A stretch of 64,000 nucleotides of DNA, taken from NCBI GenBank assembly GCA_002104895.1, contig MCFG01000042.1, forward strand, positions 203,751 to 267,750. Reading direction: 5' to 3'. Position 1 is the stretch's first letter. Every line of letters starts with the position of its first letter. This document shows, in pieces, positions 11,444 through 23,826 of this stretch. Below the pieces are notes generated by a model. That model did no database searches. It had not been told where the DNA came from and saw nothing but the letters and a program-made list of their open reading frames with translations. This DNA comes from Anaeromyces robustus. Its lineage: Eukaryota; Neocallimastigomycota; Neocallimastigomycetes; Neocallimastigales; Neocallimastigaceae. The translations under genes were made by a program, and so were the position numbers.

Positions 11444-14400
11444 ATGAAAAAAAGATTTTCTTTTTTAGATGTTGCTGCAGTTGTTTTGGAATTGCAAAAA
11501 AAATTACTTAATTTAAGACTTTCAAATATTTATGATATTAATCCAAAGGTATATTATAGATATAGAGTTATATAATAATTAGTTATAGTTAATCTTATAA
11601 AAATAATTATGTATTGAATTATGATTATTTTTATTTGAAATAAAATTTTATATATTAATATCATTTATATATAAAAGACTTATTTATTGAAATTTGCAAG
11701 AAATGAAGTAAAGGAATTTTTAATTGTTGAATCAGGTGTTCGTTTTCACACAACTAATTATTCAAGACAAAAAGAAAACACTCGTTCAATTTTTGCTATG
11801 AAACTTCGTAAACACATAAGAACTCGTCGTTTAACTTCAATAAAGCAATTAGGAACTGATCGTATTGTAGATTTATGCTTCGGTGAAGGTTAATAATTAT
11901 TAACATTTAATCATAAAAAATGTTTTAATTTTATTTTATTCTATTTTTTTGTTTGATATATTATATATATTATATAATATTAATTGTTATTATTATTATT
12001 ATTACTATAAAAATGTTTTATTATTATATTATAACATAAATTTTATATAATGATAATATAATAATAATAATTTATATAATGGAAATAAAAATATTATATA
12101 TATATTAATATTTATTAAATATATATGTATATTGTATATATACATTTAAATGTATTTAACAAAAATTTGTCATTTCTTATAATTAATAATTATATTTACT
12201 ATAATATTTTTAACATTTTATCATTATCAATATTATTTTATACATTATAAATATATGTTATATAATATCAATTAATAAAATAACAAAAATTAAAAGATGA
12301 AGCAAGTTATCATTTAATTTTAGAATTTTATTCATCAGGTAATATAATTTTAACTGATAATGAATATAAAATTTTATCACTTTTAAGAACAGTTTCTGTT
12401 GATGAAAAAGATAAAAATGAAAGGACAAGATTTGCTGTCGGGGAAATATATGATATTTCTCAAGCTAAAAGTCATGCACCAGTTACTATACAGGATCTTC
12501 AAAAAGTATTAAGACCTGAAGAAGAAGATTCCAATAATAATAAAGAAAAAGATAATAATGATTCGTCAATTGAAATTTCTATTGTATCAAAAAAACAAGA
12601 AATTCAGAGAGACCAAAAAGCACCAATGACTAAAAAGGAAAAAAGAAGATTAAAAGAAATGAAGTTAAAACAAGAACAAAAACAAAAAGAAGAAGAACAA
12701 AAAAAACAACAAAATCAAAATAAAAAACAAAAGGAAAGAAATATAAAAAATATTACTTTATTACGTTGTATAAAAGAAAAATTTTCAGAAAAGTATGGAC
12801 CAGCTCTAATAGATCATATAATTAAAAAATCAAATTTAAATCCTTCTCTTAAAGTATTTACTGAATTTGATATTTCTCCAGAATCACCTCAAATGAGAGA
12901 TCTTTTTAAAGCATTTAATGAGGCTGATGAAATTGTAAATTCAATTAATAATAATGAAAATAAAGGATATATTATTAGTCATAGAATTGAAAGTTCTAAT
13001 AAAAAAAAGGATGATAATGAAAATATTGTGAATGAAGATAATAATGATAATGAAAACAAAGAGAATAATAATAATGAAAATGTTATTTATGATGAATTTC
13101 ATCCATATCTTTTTTCTCAATTTGAAAATAGAGTTAATGATGTAATAACTTTCCCAACTTTCAATGAAGCTGTTGATGAATATTATTCTAAGCTGGAAGC
13201 TCAACAAATGGAATTAAAGAAGAAGAATACAGAAAATGCTGCACAAAAGAAACTTGATAATGTTAGAAGAGTTCAAGAAGATCGTATTAAAGGGTTAGAA
13301 GAAGCATGTGAAAGAAGTGTTGAAATGGCTCAAGCTATTGAAGCTAATCAAGACTATGTTGATCAATTAATACAACTTATTCGATCATTTATTGCATCCG
13401 GTATGGATTGGGTTGATCTTGATAATATGTTAGCTGAAGAAAGAAAAAGAAATAATCCTGTAGCTTTAGCTATTAAAGAATTAAAACTTATTAATGGTAT
13501 GGTCTCTGTAGAATTACTTACACCAGAATCTTTATACAATATGGATGATGATAGTGATGATGATAGTGATGAAGATAGTGATGAAGATAATGATGAAAGT
13601 GAAGAAGATGAAGATGAAGATGAAAGTAAAAAATCAAAGAAATCTAGAAAAGATAATAATAAAAAGAAAACCATTGTTGTTGATATAGATATATATTCAT
13701 CAGCATATGCAAATGCAAGAAGATATTATGATATGAAGAGATCAGCATCAGCTAAACAAGAAAAAACTATTCAAGCTGCTGAAAAAGCTTTAAAATCTGC
13801 CGAAAAGAAAATTGCTAAAGAAATGAATATTTCAAAAATGCCTATTGCACCATCCATTGTTAAAGTCCGTAAACCATATTGGTTTGAAAAATTCCATTGG
13901 TTTATTAGTTCTGAAAATTATTTAGTTTTAGCTGGTCGTGATGCACTTCAAAATGAACAATTAGTAAGAAAATATTTAAGAAAGGGTGATATTTATATTC
14001 ATGCTGATATTCATGGTGCTTCTACTGTCATTGTTAAAAATACTAACCCAATGGGTGAAACAAAAGCAACTATTGCATCTGGTGAATGTCCAATTCCACC
14101 TACAACTCTTTTACAAGCAGCAACTATGGCTGTTTGTTATTCTAAAGCATGGGACTCAAAAGTAGTTACTAGTGCTTATTGGGTTTATGATCATCAAGTT
14201 TCTAAAACAGCACCATCTGGTGAATATCTTACAACTGGTAGTTTTATGATTAGAGGCAAAAAGAATTGGTTACCAGTAGTTCAATTAGTTTATGGATTTG
14301 GTTTCTTATTCCGTATTGAAGATTCTAATATTCCAAGACATTATTGGGAACGTCGTCCATGGGGAAGGGATATTGATGAAACAGATGAAGCTATTTCAAA

Positions 14401-15943
14401 AAAGATTGCTTTAAAACGTGAAAAGCAAAGAGAAGCTTTGTTAAGCTTAAATCAAGTTGAAGATGTTGATGATAATGATCAAGAAAATTTAGAAAATGAA
14501 AATGAAATAGATAATAATGAAAGTAAAGATATAAAACAAAAAGAGAAAGAAAATGAAAATGAAAATGAAAATGAAGATGAAAATGAAGATGAAAATGAAG
14601 AATCTATTTCTGATAAAGTAGAAGAAGAAGATGATCAAGAAAACAAAGACAGTAATGAAGTTGATAATGAAAAGAAAGATTATGAAGAAGAAGAAGATTC
14701 TGAAAGTAAAATTGAAAATGAAAAAGAAGAAGAAGATGATGATGGAGAAGAAGGAGAGGAAGGAGAAGAAGAACTTGATAATGATGATGATGATGATGAT
14801 GATGAAGATTTTGAATTCCCAGATACACAAATTGAAGCACCTCAATTATTAACTACTCAAAAACAAAAAGATGAAAAGATGATGCAAGATATGAAAGAAA
14901 GATATAATTTGAATGAAATTGAACATGAAGAAGATGTTACAGAAACTAATGAAAGTTTACAATCTTCAGGAAGAAAACATATATCAGCTAATGAAAGACG
15001 TCAACTTCGTCGTAAAAAACGTCAAGAAAAGAAAATGAACAAACTCCTTGAAGCTAGTGAAGAAGGTACTACTGGTACTTCAACACCAAATGATTCAACT
15101 AATGAATTTGCATCAGATGGTAATGAAGATAAACGTAAAAAGAAGGGTAAAAAGAAGGGTAATAATAATAATAATAATACTAAAAATAGTAGTGCTCTTA
15201 ATAAATTAATGTCAAATGATTCTACTGTAGCAAATATTCTTCAATCTAATGTTCGTGGTAAAAAGGGTAAAATTAAGAAATTAAAAGAAAAATATTTAGA
15301 TCAAGATGAAGAGGAAAGATTAATTCGTATGGCCCTTACAGGTGCAATTAGTAAAAAGGAAACTAAAAAGAATAAAAAGGGTAATAAAAAAGATAATAAA
15401 CAAAACCAAAAAGCTTTAGCTTTTATGTCATCAGCAAATAATAGTAGTAATAATGTTAATAATAAATCTAAGAATGAAAATAATAATAATAATAATAATA
15501 ATAAAAATAAGAGTAATCTTAAATCTCCAATTACTGCACAACAAGAAAAGGAAGAAATTCAACAACTTTTAAAGGATGAAAATATTCCAATTCTTGAAGA
15601 AGAACAATTAGAATCTTTAATGATGTTAGATGAATTAACAGGTCAACCTGATGCTAAAGATGAATTATTATATGCTATACCAGTATGTGCACCATGGTCA
15701 TGTTTACAAAAATATAAATATAGAGTTAAACTTTTACCAGGTAGTGTTAAAAAAGGTAAATTAGTACGTTCAATTACATCTAATTTCGTTCAAATGCCAA
15801 AAGCGTTAGACCGTGAAAAGGAATTATTAATGTCAGTTCATGAAAATGAAATGATTGGTGTTATTGGTTTAAGTAAATGTGAAATGGTAAATGAAAATTC
15901 ATCTATAGGTAGTACTAAAAAGAAGAATAAACGCTCCAAATAA
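11444..15943 (+). CDS. RQC2: Ribosome quality control complex subunit Rqc2/NEMF (Tae2)
   Basis: Cytosolic factor that binds stalled 60S-peptidyl-tRNA, recruits the Ltn1 ligase and directs C-terminal Ala/Thr tailing. Exons 11444-11548, 11678-11888 and 12297-15943 join in frame to about 1320 residues. The N-terminal NFACT-N domain begins MKKRFSFLD; Asp9 and the Asp96-Arg97 pair match residues needed for tailing in yeast Rqc2. A basic/acidic coiled middle follows. The NFACT-R domain is at about 634-740 (HADIHGAS near 669). Then comes a long Glu/Asp-rich and Lys/Asn-rich low-complexity segment at about 840-1190. The NFACT-C (DUF3441) domain is at about 1225-1295. The protein is longer than the usual ~1040-1080 residues because of the low-complexity insertions. 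Both introns end in AAAG rather than the TAG seen in neighbouring genes; frame and homology still support them. Confidence 0.95.
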
Positions 15944-15990
15944 AAATAATCCAAATGATTATATGTATTATTTATGAATTTATTTATACA

Positions 15991-16057
<67 letters not shown>

Positions 16058-16078
16058 ATTAATAAATTAATAAATTAA

Positions 16079-16117
<39 letters not shown>

Positions 16118-16120
16118 ATT

Positions 16121-16151
<31 letters not shown>

Positions 16152-16943
16152 AATTAATTAAATAATTAAATCAATAATCATTATAATATGATGTATAAAA
16201 AGATAAAAGATAAATAATTAACTAACCAACCAACTAACTAAATAAATAAATAAAAAAAAAATAAGCAATATTTTATTAAAAATTTTTTTAAATATAAATT
16301 TTTTTTTAAATATAAATATGTTTTTTAAAAGTTTCTTTTTAGTATTAATATTAGAAATCATTATATTTATATAAACAAAATAAGTACTATATTAAGTAAA
16401 ATACAAATAATTAATTAGATATCAAATACATACGCAAAAATAAATAAATAGATAAGTAAAAAAAAATAAAAATTAAAAAAAAATATATATATATAAAATA
16501 AAATAAAAAAAAATAAAAATAAATATATATATAAAGAAAATCAGTTTTTTACATATATAATTATAATAATGAAAAAAAAAATATAAAATTATTTAATACT
16601 ATAATTTACGTATCATTAGTTGTATCTTACATATTAATTTAAATGCTTTATATTTTATTATTTATTTATTGATTATTTGCTTTTTATTTTTGTTTTTTTA
16701 TTTTATTTTGCTTATTAAATATTAATAACATTTTTATAGTATAATATTTTTTTTGTTACCATTACTATTTCTAAATATATTATCAAAATATATTTATTTC
16801 TTTTTTATTCTCTTTTTTATTATTATTGTTTTTTATTTATTTCTTTTTTATTCTCTTTTTTATTATTATTGTTTTTTATTTATTTCATATTATTTTTTAT
16901 TTATTTCATATTATTTTTTATTATTATTTAGTATATAATATTT
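15944..16943. other. Convergent intergenic region, AAAT microsatellite
   Basis: Spacer between the 3' ends of RQC2 and the minus-strand flavoprotein gene. An (AAAT)n tract with AATT variants covers about 15988-16150. The remainder is A- and T-rich without a supported gene. Confidence 0.7.
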
Positions 16944-17894
16944 TTATTTATTAACCCATGCTCTGGCAATTTCATCTACAATATCTTTACATGGATCAAT
17001 AGTTTTAATTAAAGAAGCAACATTACAAATGCTATTACAACCTTCATCTAATTTTCCTTGGATACCTGCTGCAAAAAAGTCACCAATAGTTGGATTAAGA
17101 TTACCCTTTAAATTAGCTTGAAGAGCTTCTTTTCCAATTTTATGTGGAGTAGTTCTGGATTTAGATAAACCATTCATAATACTGTATACAATATAATCAT
17201 CTGGATGAGTATTCAAAATATCTTTTTTAATAGCATCATGAGCAGGGCATTCCTTAGAAAGAATAAATCTTGTACCAACATAAGCACCTTCAGCACCAAC
17301 AATAGCAGCTGCTTTTGCCATTTTTTCATTAATAATACCACCAGCTGCAAGTACTGGAACTTTAACAGCATCTGAAAGTAAAGCAACAGCTGATATTGTA
17401 CCTGTAGATAAAGAAGGCATAGAACCACCTTCATCGCAACCTGTAGCAACAATAATATCAGCTCCTGCATTTTCTAATGCAATGGCACCTCTTACTGTTG
17501 GATTGAAATCTCTTGCAATAAGAGTAAAACCATCTTTTTTCCATTGTCCATATTCTTTTGGTGAAGCAGCACCAACAGTAACTAGGATTTTAACATTTTC
17601 TTCTTTACATATTTGAATAATAAGTTTACTTAATCCTTTAGACTTAGAAGATGGGAAAACATTAACACCAAATGGCTTATCAGTTAATTCTTTAATTTGA
17701 TGAATTGATTTTCTTATTTCTGAAATGTTTTCTTCCATTGTAAAAACAGGTTTTTTATATCCACCACATATACCAAGAACACCAAGTCCACCAGCATTTG
17801 AAACAGCTGCAACAAGTTTTGGTGATGTAATCCACATCATTGGTGCTTGAATTACTGGTTTTTGAATTCCTAAAATTTTACATACTCTATTCAT
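16944..17894 (-). CDS. Nitronate monooxygenase / FabK-like FMN protein, copy 1
   Basis: TIM-barrel flavoprotein of 316 residues in the nitronate monooxygenase (2-nitropropane dioxygenase)/enoyl-ACP reductase II family. Visible family features are the N-terminal PVIQAPM with SNAGGLG, the FGVN strand, the ARDFNPTVRGA segment, ATGCDEGG, and the phosphate-binding PVLAAGGI followed by GAEGAYVGTRF. The catalytic His that usually follows the double Gly (GGH) is replaced: the sequence reads EGGSMPS. The gene is intron-less, has no signal peptide, and is compact like bacterial members, so bacterial origin is plausible but inferred. Substrate unknown; it could oxidise nitronates or be a different FMN-dependent reductase. 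Start at the ATG of MNRVCKILG, where family homology begins. Confidence 0.88.
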   Translation of the reverse strand: MNRVCKILGIQKPVIQAPMMWITSPKLVAAVSNAGGLGVLGICGGYKKPVFTMEENISEIRKSIHQIKELTDKPFGVNVFPSSKSKGLSKLIIQICKEENVKILVTVGAASPKEYGQWKKDGFTLIARDFNPTVRGAIALENAGADIIVATGCDEGGSMPSLSTGTISAVALLSDAVKVPVLAAGGIINEKMAKAAAIVGAEGAYVGTRFILSKECPAHDAIKKDILNTHPDDYIVYSIMNGLSKSRTTPHKIGKEALQANLKGNLNPTIGDFFAAGIQGKLDEGCNSICNVASLIKTIDPCKDIVDEIARAWVNK

Positions 17895-18711
17895 TTTTAA
17901 TTAATTTTTTTTTTTTTTTAATAAATAAAAATATTATATATATTTTATAAATATGTAAAAAAGAAAATTTATTTGTTTACATACAAAAAAAAATTTATTA
18001 AATATTAAAAATTAGTAATAAAAACCAAAAAAAAAAAGAAAGAAAGAAAGAAAAAAGATATTAATTAAAGTTTTAATACATTTTTAATTAATTATTTTTT
18101 CAATTTTATAAATATAGAGTAGAAATTTGACCATATTTTTTCAATTTTATAAATATAGAGTAGAAATTTGACCAAAAAAAAATTATTGTAAGTTAATAAT
18201 AATAATAATAAACAATGACAATCTTGATATGTTTATTCATTCTTATATAAACTATACAAATATACAAATATACAATATACAAATATTTAATTATGACTAT
18301 CTATGAATAAAATGTAATGTAATACATTACTTTTAAATAAAATGCATGTATTAAAATATTAAAGATAACTTAATTATAATAATTATTTTTATAAATAGAG
18401 TTATTATATAATATTATTTATATTAAAAAAAAATATAAAAAACCAATAAAATATAATATTACGTAATATGGTATTATACCAAATTATTTAAATAATTTGA
18501 TATTATTTTATTTTTTAGTTTGCTTCTCAATATTATTTTTTTATAATTATTTTTTTTAATATAAAAAAATAATAAACTGATTTTAATTTTAAATTATAAT
18601 CATTTAATAATTTTATATAAATATAATTATTTTAAATTAAAAATATTTATAAAAAATATTTTAATATTATTAATTATTTATAATATTATATTATATTATA
18701 TTTATTATTTA
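17895..18711. other. Upstream spacer with a 41-bp direct repeat
   Basis: A/T-rich region 5' of the first flavoprotein gene. A short segment near 18056 (GATATTAATTAAAGTT) is shared with the upstream region of the second copy near 40758. A 33-bp sequence starting CAATTTTATAAATATAGAGT occurs at 18101 and again at 18142. No gene seen. Confidence 0.6.
18101..18174. repeat. 41-bp tandem direct repeat (two units)
   Basis: Two near-perfect copies with period 41, starting at 18101 and 18142, each ending AGAAATTTGACC. They lie about 210 bp upstream of the flavoprotein start codon. Confidence 0.85.
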
Positions 18712-19072
<361 letters not shown>

Positions 19073-19601
19073 AATATTTATAATATTTATTATTATTTAT
19101 TTATTATTATTGCCTCATCTCAAATGGCATTCTTCACATCAAGTAATCCATTATTTGAAAAGAGCAATACCTCAGAAAATAATATCAATATTATATATTG
19201 ATATATAAATATCATATCATAACATAAAATTTTTTATAAGCTAAATTTATTATTATTATTTTTATTTTTTTTTATTTAAATTTTTGTTTTATTACATTTT
19301 TTTAGTTCTTTTTATATTTTATATTTTTTTATTTAGTTATTTGTTTTAATTTTATTTCTATTTATTTATTTTTATATAAATTTATTAAAGCTTTGAATAT
19401 ATATATATATATTTATATAATTTTTTTCTATTAAAAATAAAATACAAATATATATAGTTAATATAAATATATTCTAAAATGAATTACTATGCTCAGAAAA
19501 TATGTTATTATATTCAATTATAAAAAAAAAAAATAAAAGTAATAAAAAAGGAGCAATTAAAAAAACAAAATATATTTTTTTCATTAATAAAAAAAATATT
19601 T
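19073..19601. other. Spacer containing an unexplained higher-GC islet
   Basis: Positions about 19110-19190 differ from the surrounding DNA in having balanced composition. On the minus strand they read as a short peptide-like stretch with one stop. I could not assign it to any gene or repeat elsewhere in the window. The rest is T-rich. Confidence 0.4.
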
Positions 19602-22600
19602 CTATTTTCTTCTTAATTGTTCTCCATATTCTTCAATATATTTATACATTGATGAATAATAGTAAATTTTTCCTTTGTATTCGACATCTTTATCAATTGA
19701 ATAATTATAATCATTGTCCATATAAATTGGATCACATTCTAATTTATAAGTTCTACATATATATCTATATCTTATTAATATCCAATATTTTATTCCAAAT
19801 GAATAATAAAGGTATGATGATACTGTAGTAAATTCAGAATTAGCTTCCCATTCTTTTATAGTAGAATAATCTTTTACATATGGATTAAATCTTCCTGGAT
19901 AATGACCATTTTCATCATAAATTCTATCTTTTTCAATATATGGTTTAATTAATGCTTTTAATTCATCAATATGTGGGAAAAGAATATCAGGATTAAAGAC
20001 TTTGGTAATAACATTTTGAAGAATTTTATTAAAACGTGTAGGATCTTGAAAAATTAAAATATTTGTTAAATGAGAATTTGACATAAATTCTTCTATAGTA
20101 TAAACTGGATGCATTTTTCTTCCACTTATATCTAAATCAAAATCATGTGATAAATATAACCATTTGGCATTCTTTGGTTTAAATATAAAATAATTATGAC
20201 CATTTTGATAATGATCCCATCCTCCTGTTAAAAATTCAATTGCCATTTCTGTTAAAAATTGATCAATATCAAATATATCTTCTATATCTGATGCTGAATT
20301 GGCATTATTTAAAGTATTAATAAATTCATCCCATTCTAATGTATCTAATATATCATCATTTTCATTTTCACAGAATGAATCATTTCCTGTTAATCGAGAA
20401 CCTTCACATTTATATAATGAAGTAGTATCTTTTTCACCATATTCAAATTCAACCCATGATAATTTAAATAAATCTGTTAATACGTATAATCCCATATATT
20501 CATCATTAATATATAAAGTTATATAATTAGCAGATAATGAAGGAACTCCTAAACGATTATGAATATCAGAAACAAGTTTAGTTCTTAATAAAGTAGGATC
20601 AACAGTATCAGGACGTAATTTTAATTGAGTACGACCATATAAATTTTTCTTTCCACGAATCTTTACTTTAAATTGAGGTTTTGATAACTTTCTACAAAGT
20701 CCTCCACTTAATGAAAAAGTTACTTTATCAAAACTACTTTCTTTTCTATTGTTTTTTTTTTAAATAAAAGATGGTATATTAATATTAAAAGTTTTTTTAT
20801 TTTTATTTTAGTTATTTAATTATTATATTTTTAATTACGTATATTTTAAATATATAATAAAATAAAAAAAATTCTTATTTAATTATATTCAATATTTATT
20901 ATAATTATAATATATATATTAATAAAAATTACCCATTAATCTTTACAATCATTGTAGCATTTTTCGTTTTAAAATTACTTCCATAAATATCTGGAATATC
21001 ATTTATGTCAATATTCATTTCAAAATGTTGTTTTATAAAATTATTCACATCTGTTTTATCGATATATAACTTTCCATCATCATTTCTTGAAATAAATTTA
21101 TACTTAACTATTGATTTTGTAAATTCATTGTGAGTATTAATATTGTCATAATTAATATTACTAGAAATTGACATCAAAATTTTCAATAAATTAAAATCTT
21201 TATTACTTTGATATACATATAAATATAAATATTCATTTTTAATATTAAAATCAAAATATGGATAATCTTCTTCTTTAAATTTAAATCCTGTAATGATTTC
21301 ATCTACATCAAATTCAGCATAACCAGTATCTGAAACCTTTAATTCTGATAAATTTTCTTTAAAATTAAGGGTAGGACATAATTCTTTAAGATTATATTTT
21401 TTTAAATTATTAAGTGTTTCAATTGTTTCATTGAAAATATTATTAAATTGATTTGGTCTTATGAAAATATCATATGTAAGTTGATTATAATCATAAATAT
21501 CTATACAATAATTATTCATATTATCCAAATATAAAAATTTATAAGGATATAAAATTTGTTGAATTGGAGCAATTTCTTCTTTATATTCAAATGGAGTAAT
21601 ATCAGCAAGTGTTTTATAAACATTTAATAAATTAAAATCTTTATTACTTTGTATTATAAACAAATCAAAATCTTTATTTTCAAAATTAAATAATTTATTT
21701 TTATAGTCTTCTTTAAAATGAAATCCTTTCATTATTTCATCAATATTTATTTCTGTAATACCATTATCAGAAATTTTTAATTCTGGTAATTCTTCTTTAA
21801 AATTAAATGATGGATATATTTCTGTAAAATTATATGATTTGAATGTTTCAAGATTTGAATTAATTTCTTTTATTACAAGATTGTATTTTTCAAGTATCAT
21901 TTCAATTGAATTAGAATGAAGAGTATTCGTATAAAATTCCATAAATCTTTTATATGATTTATTATCAAAATAATAGTTTCCGTCTTCTTTTAAAATAACA
22001 AATTTAAATTTTGATAGATAAACTTTAAAATTAATATCACTATGATAAGATTTAAAAGTTGTTAAATCAGCCATAGTTTTTAAAATCTTCAAAATATTAA
22101 ATTCCTTATTACTTTTATAAACTTCTACAAGAAAATCATTTTCTGTACCTAAATTTTCCATACAATAGTTACAATTATTTGGATCAAATTCAAATTCTTT
22201 AATAACTTTCTTTAAATCAAATTGTGAAATACCATTTTCATTTATTTTCAATTCTGGAAATTCCTTTTTAAAATTATAATTTGGGAATATTTTATTAAAA
22301 TTATAATTTTTAATAAGATATAATCCTTTTCTTAATCCTCGTATTATATCATCATATAATCTTAAATTTGACATTTGACGTTCGTATAATTTATCATTAT
22401 TATTTTCAATATCATTTCTAATATTATACATCCAATCACTGTAGAAATAATCTTTTAATGCATCTAAATCATCAACAGGCATTTTATTATCATATATATT
22501 TATAAATGATTGATATGAATTTTTATCAAAGGTATAAATATTATTATTTTCATTTTTTGAAATAAATTTGAAATATACCAATCTTCTTGTAAGTTCATCA

Positions 22601-23826
22601 TCAATTTTTGAATTATTAAAGGTTGTAATATTGGCAAGAGTAATTAAAATATTCAATATATCAAAATTTGGATTACTTTGATGAACCATAATATTAAGAT
22701 CATTATAATCATAACCTATCTCAAAAGAAATATAATCTTCTAAATTAAATTTAAATTGTTTCATTATACTATCAATATCTATATTAGAAATACCTTTTTT
22801 ATTGACTTTTAAATTTGGTAATTTTTTAGAAAAATCGAAATTTGGATATACTTCATTAAAGTTACATTTTTTAATAATTCTAATTTTCTTTTCATTTTTT
22901 TTTGAATTTCTTTTAAATGACCATATAGTCTTTCAAGATGTTTTTCTTCAAGATTATAAGATGTAATATCATCATCAATTGATTCTTCATCAATATATGT
23001 TTTTAAAAATTCATTATAATCATTTTTATTTACATAAAGTTTTCCATCCTTATCTTTAATGATAAATTTATATAAAACCAATTTTCTTTTAAGAGTATTA
23101 TCCATATCACTAGTAGTAAAAGTAGTCATATTAGCTAGTTTCATTAAAAGATCTATAATATTATATTTACTATTACTTTGTAAGACTATAAGTTTTAAAT
23201 CATATAAAATATAATCTAAATCAATATTGTAAAAATAATCCATTGTTTCGAAGCTAAATTCTTTTAGTATTTCTTCTTCATTTAAATTTGAATAACCTTT
23301 GTTACTAATTTTTAAAAATGGAAATTCATTAATATTAAAATTTGGATATTCTTTATTGAAATCACATACTTTTAAAAGTGTTAAAATTTTTACAAGTTCA
23401 TCTTTAATAATATCTAAATCATCAGTAAGATTATCTAAATGTTTATAATATTCATCTTTTATATAAAATAAAGGATCATTAGAATCATTTCCATTAGAAA
23501 GAAAAGTTATAGTGTTATATTTTGGAGTAGTATACAATTTTAATAAATTGAATTCATCTTCAGGTATATAAATTTTAAAAGTAGAAACTTCATTATCCAT
23601 TTTTTCAAATAGTTCGGCTCTTTGTCCTTTATTTATAAATGAAGATTCACATAAAACACAGTATACTAATAAATGAAAAATATGGAAAATGAAAAAAAAA
23701 AAAAAATTTTTAATAAAAAATAATATATATTATTTTTATAATTATATAAAAAATTGTAGCTATTATATATAAATAATTATTTTATTTACCTTTTAATAAA
23801 ACTGTGATAAATAAAATAAGCATCAT
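19602..23826 (-). CDS. CotH-kinase-like secreted protein, array copy 1 (one frameshift)
   Basis: Exons 23826-23790, 23665-20933 and 20745-19602, phases 1 and 2, all GT-AG; about 1304 residues once one frame break is allowed for. Exon 1 encodes a hydrophobic 12-residue leader (MMLILFITVLLK) continued by exon 2 as VYCVLCESS, a likely signal peptide. Exon 2 begins a CotH strand (DNEVSTFKIYIP), then holds five repeats, then NATMIVKING. Exon 3 has the CotH core: KIRGKKNLYGR, DEYMGLYVLTD, GGWDHYQNGHN and SHDFDLD. The last two look like catalytic-loop and metal-binding motifs. Near 22866 a T6 run stands where the other copies have TTTATTT, so one base is missing and the frame breaks in repeat 2. This may be real or a homopolymer error. 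The leader resembles copies 2-3 but exon 3 resembles copies 4-6. No dockerin or GPI signal is evident. Confidence 0.82.

Noticed and set aside
14489-14852. Several open frames within RQC2 in other frames
   Set aside because: They are shadows of the Glu/Asp-rich coding stretch and cross conserved sequence of the real gene.
20929-23600. Two separate genes in CotH copy 1 (263 and 611 codons)
   Set aside because: The protein sequence continues across the break in another frame and aligns end to end with intact copies 2 and 4, so this is one gene with a one-base indel.
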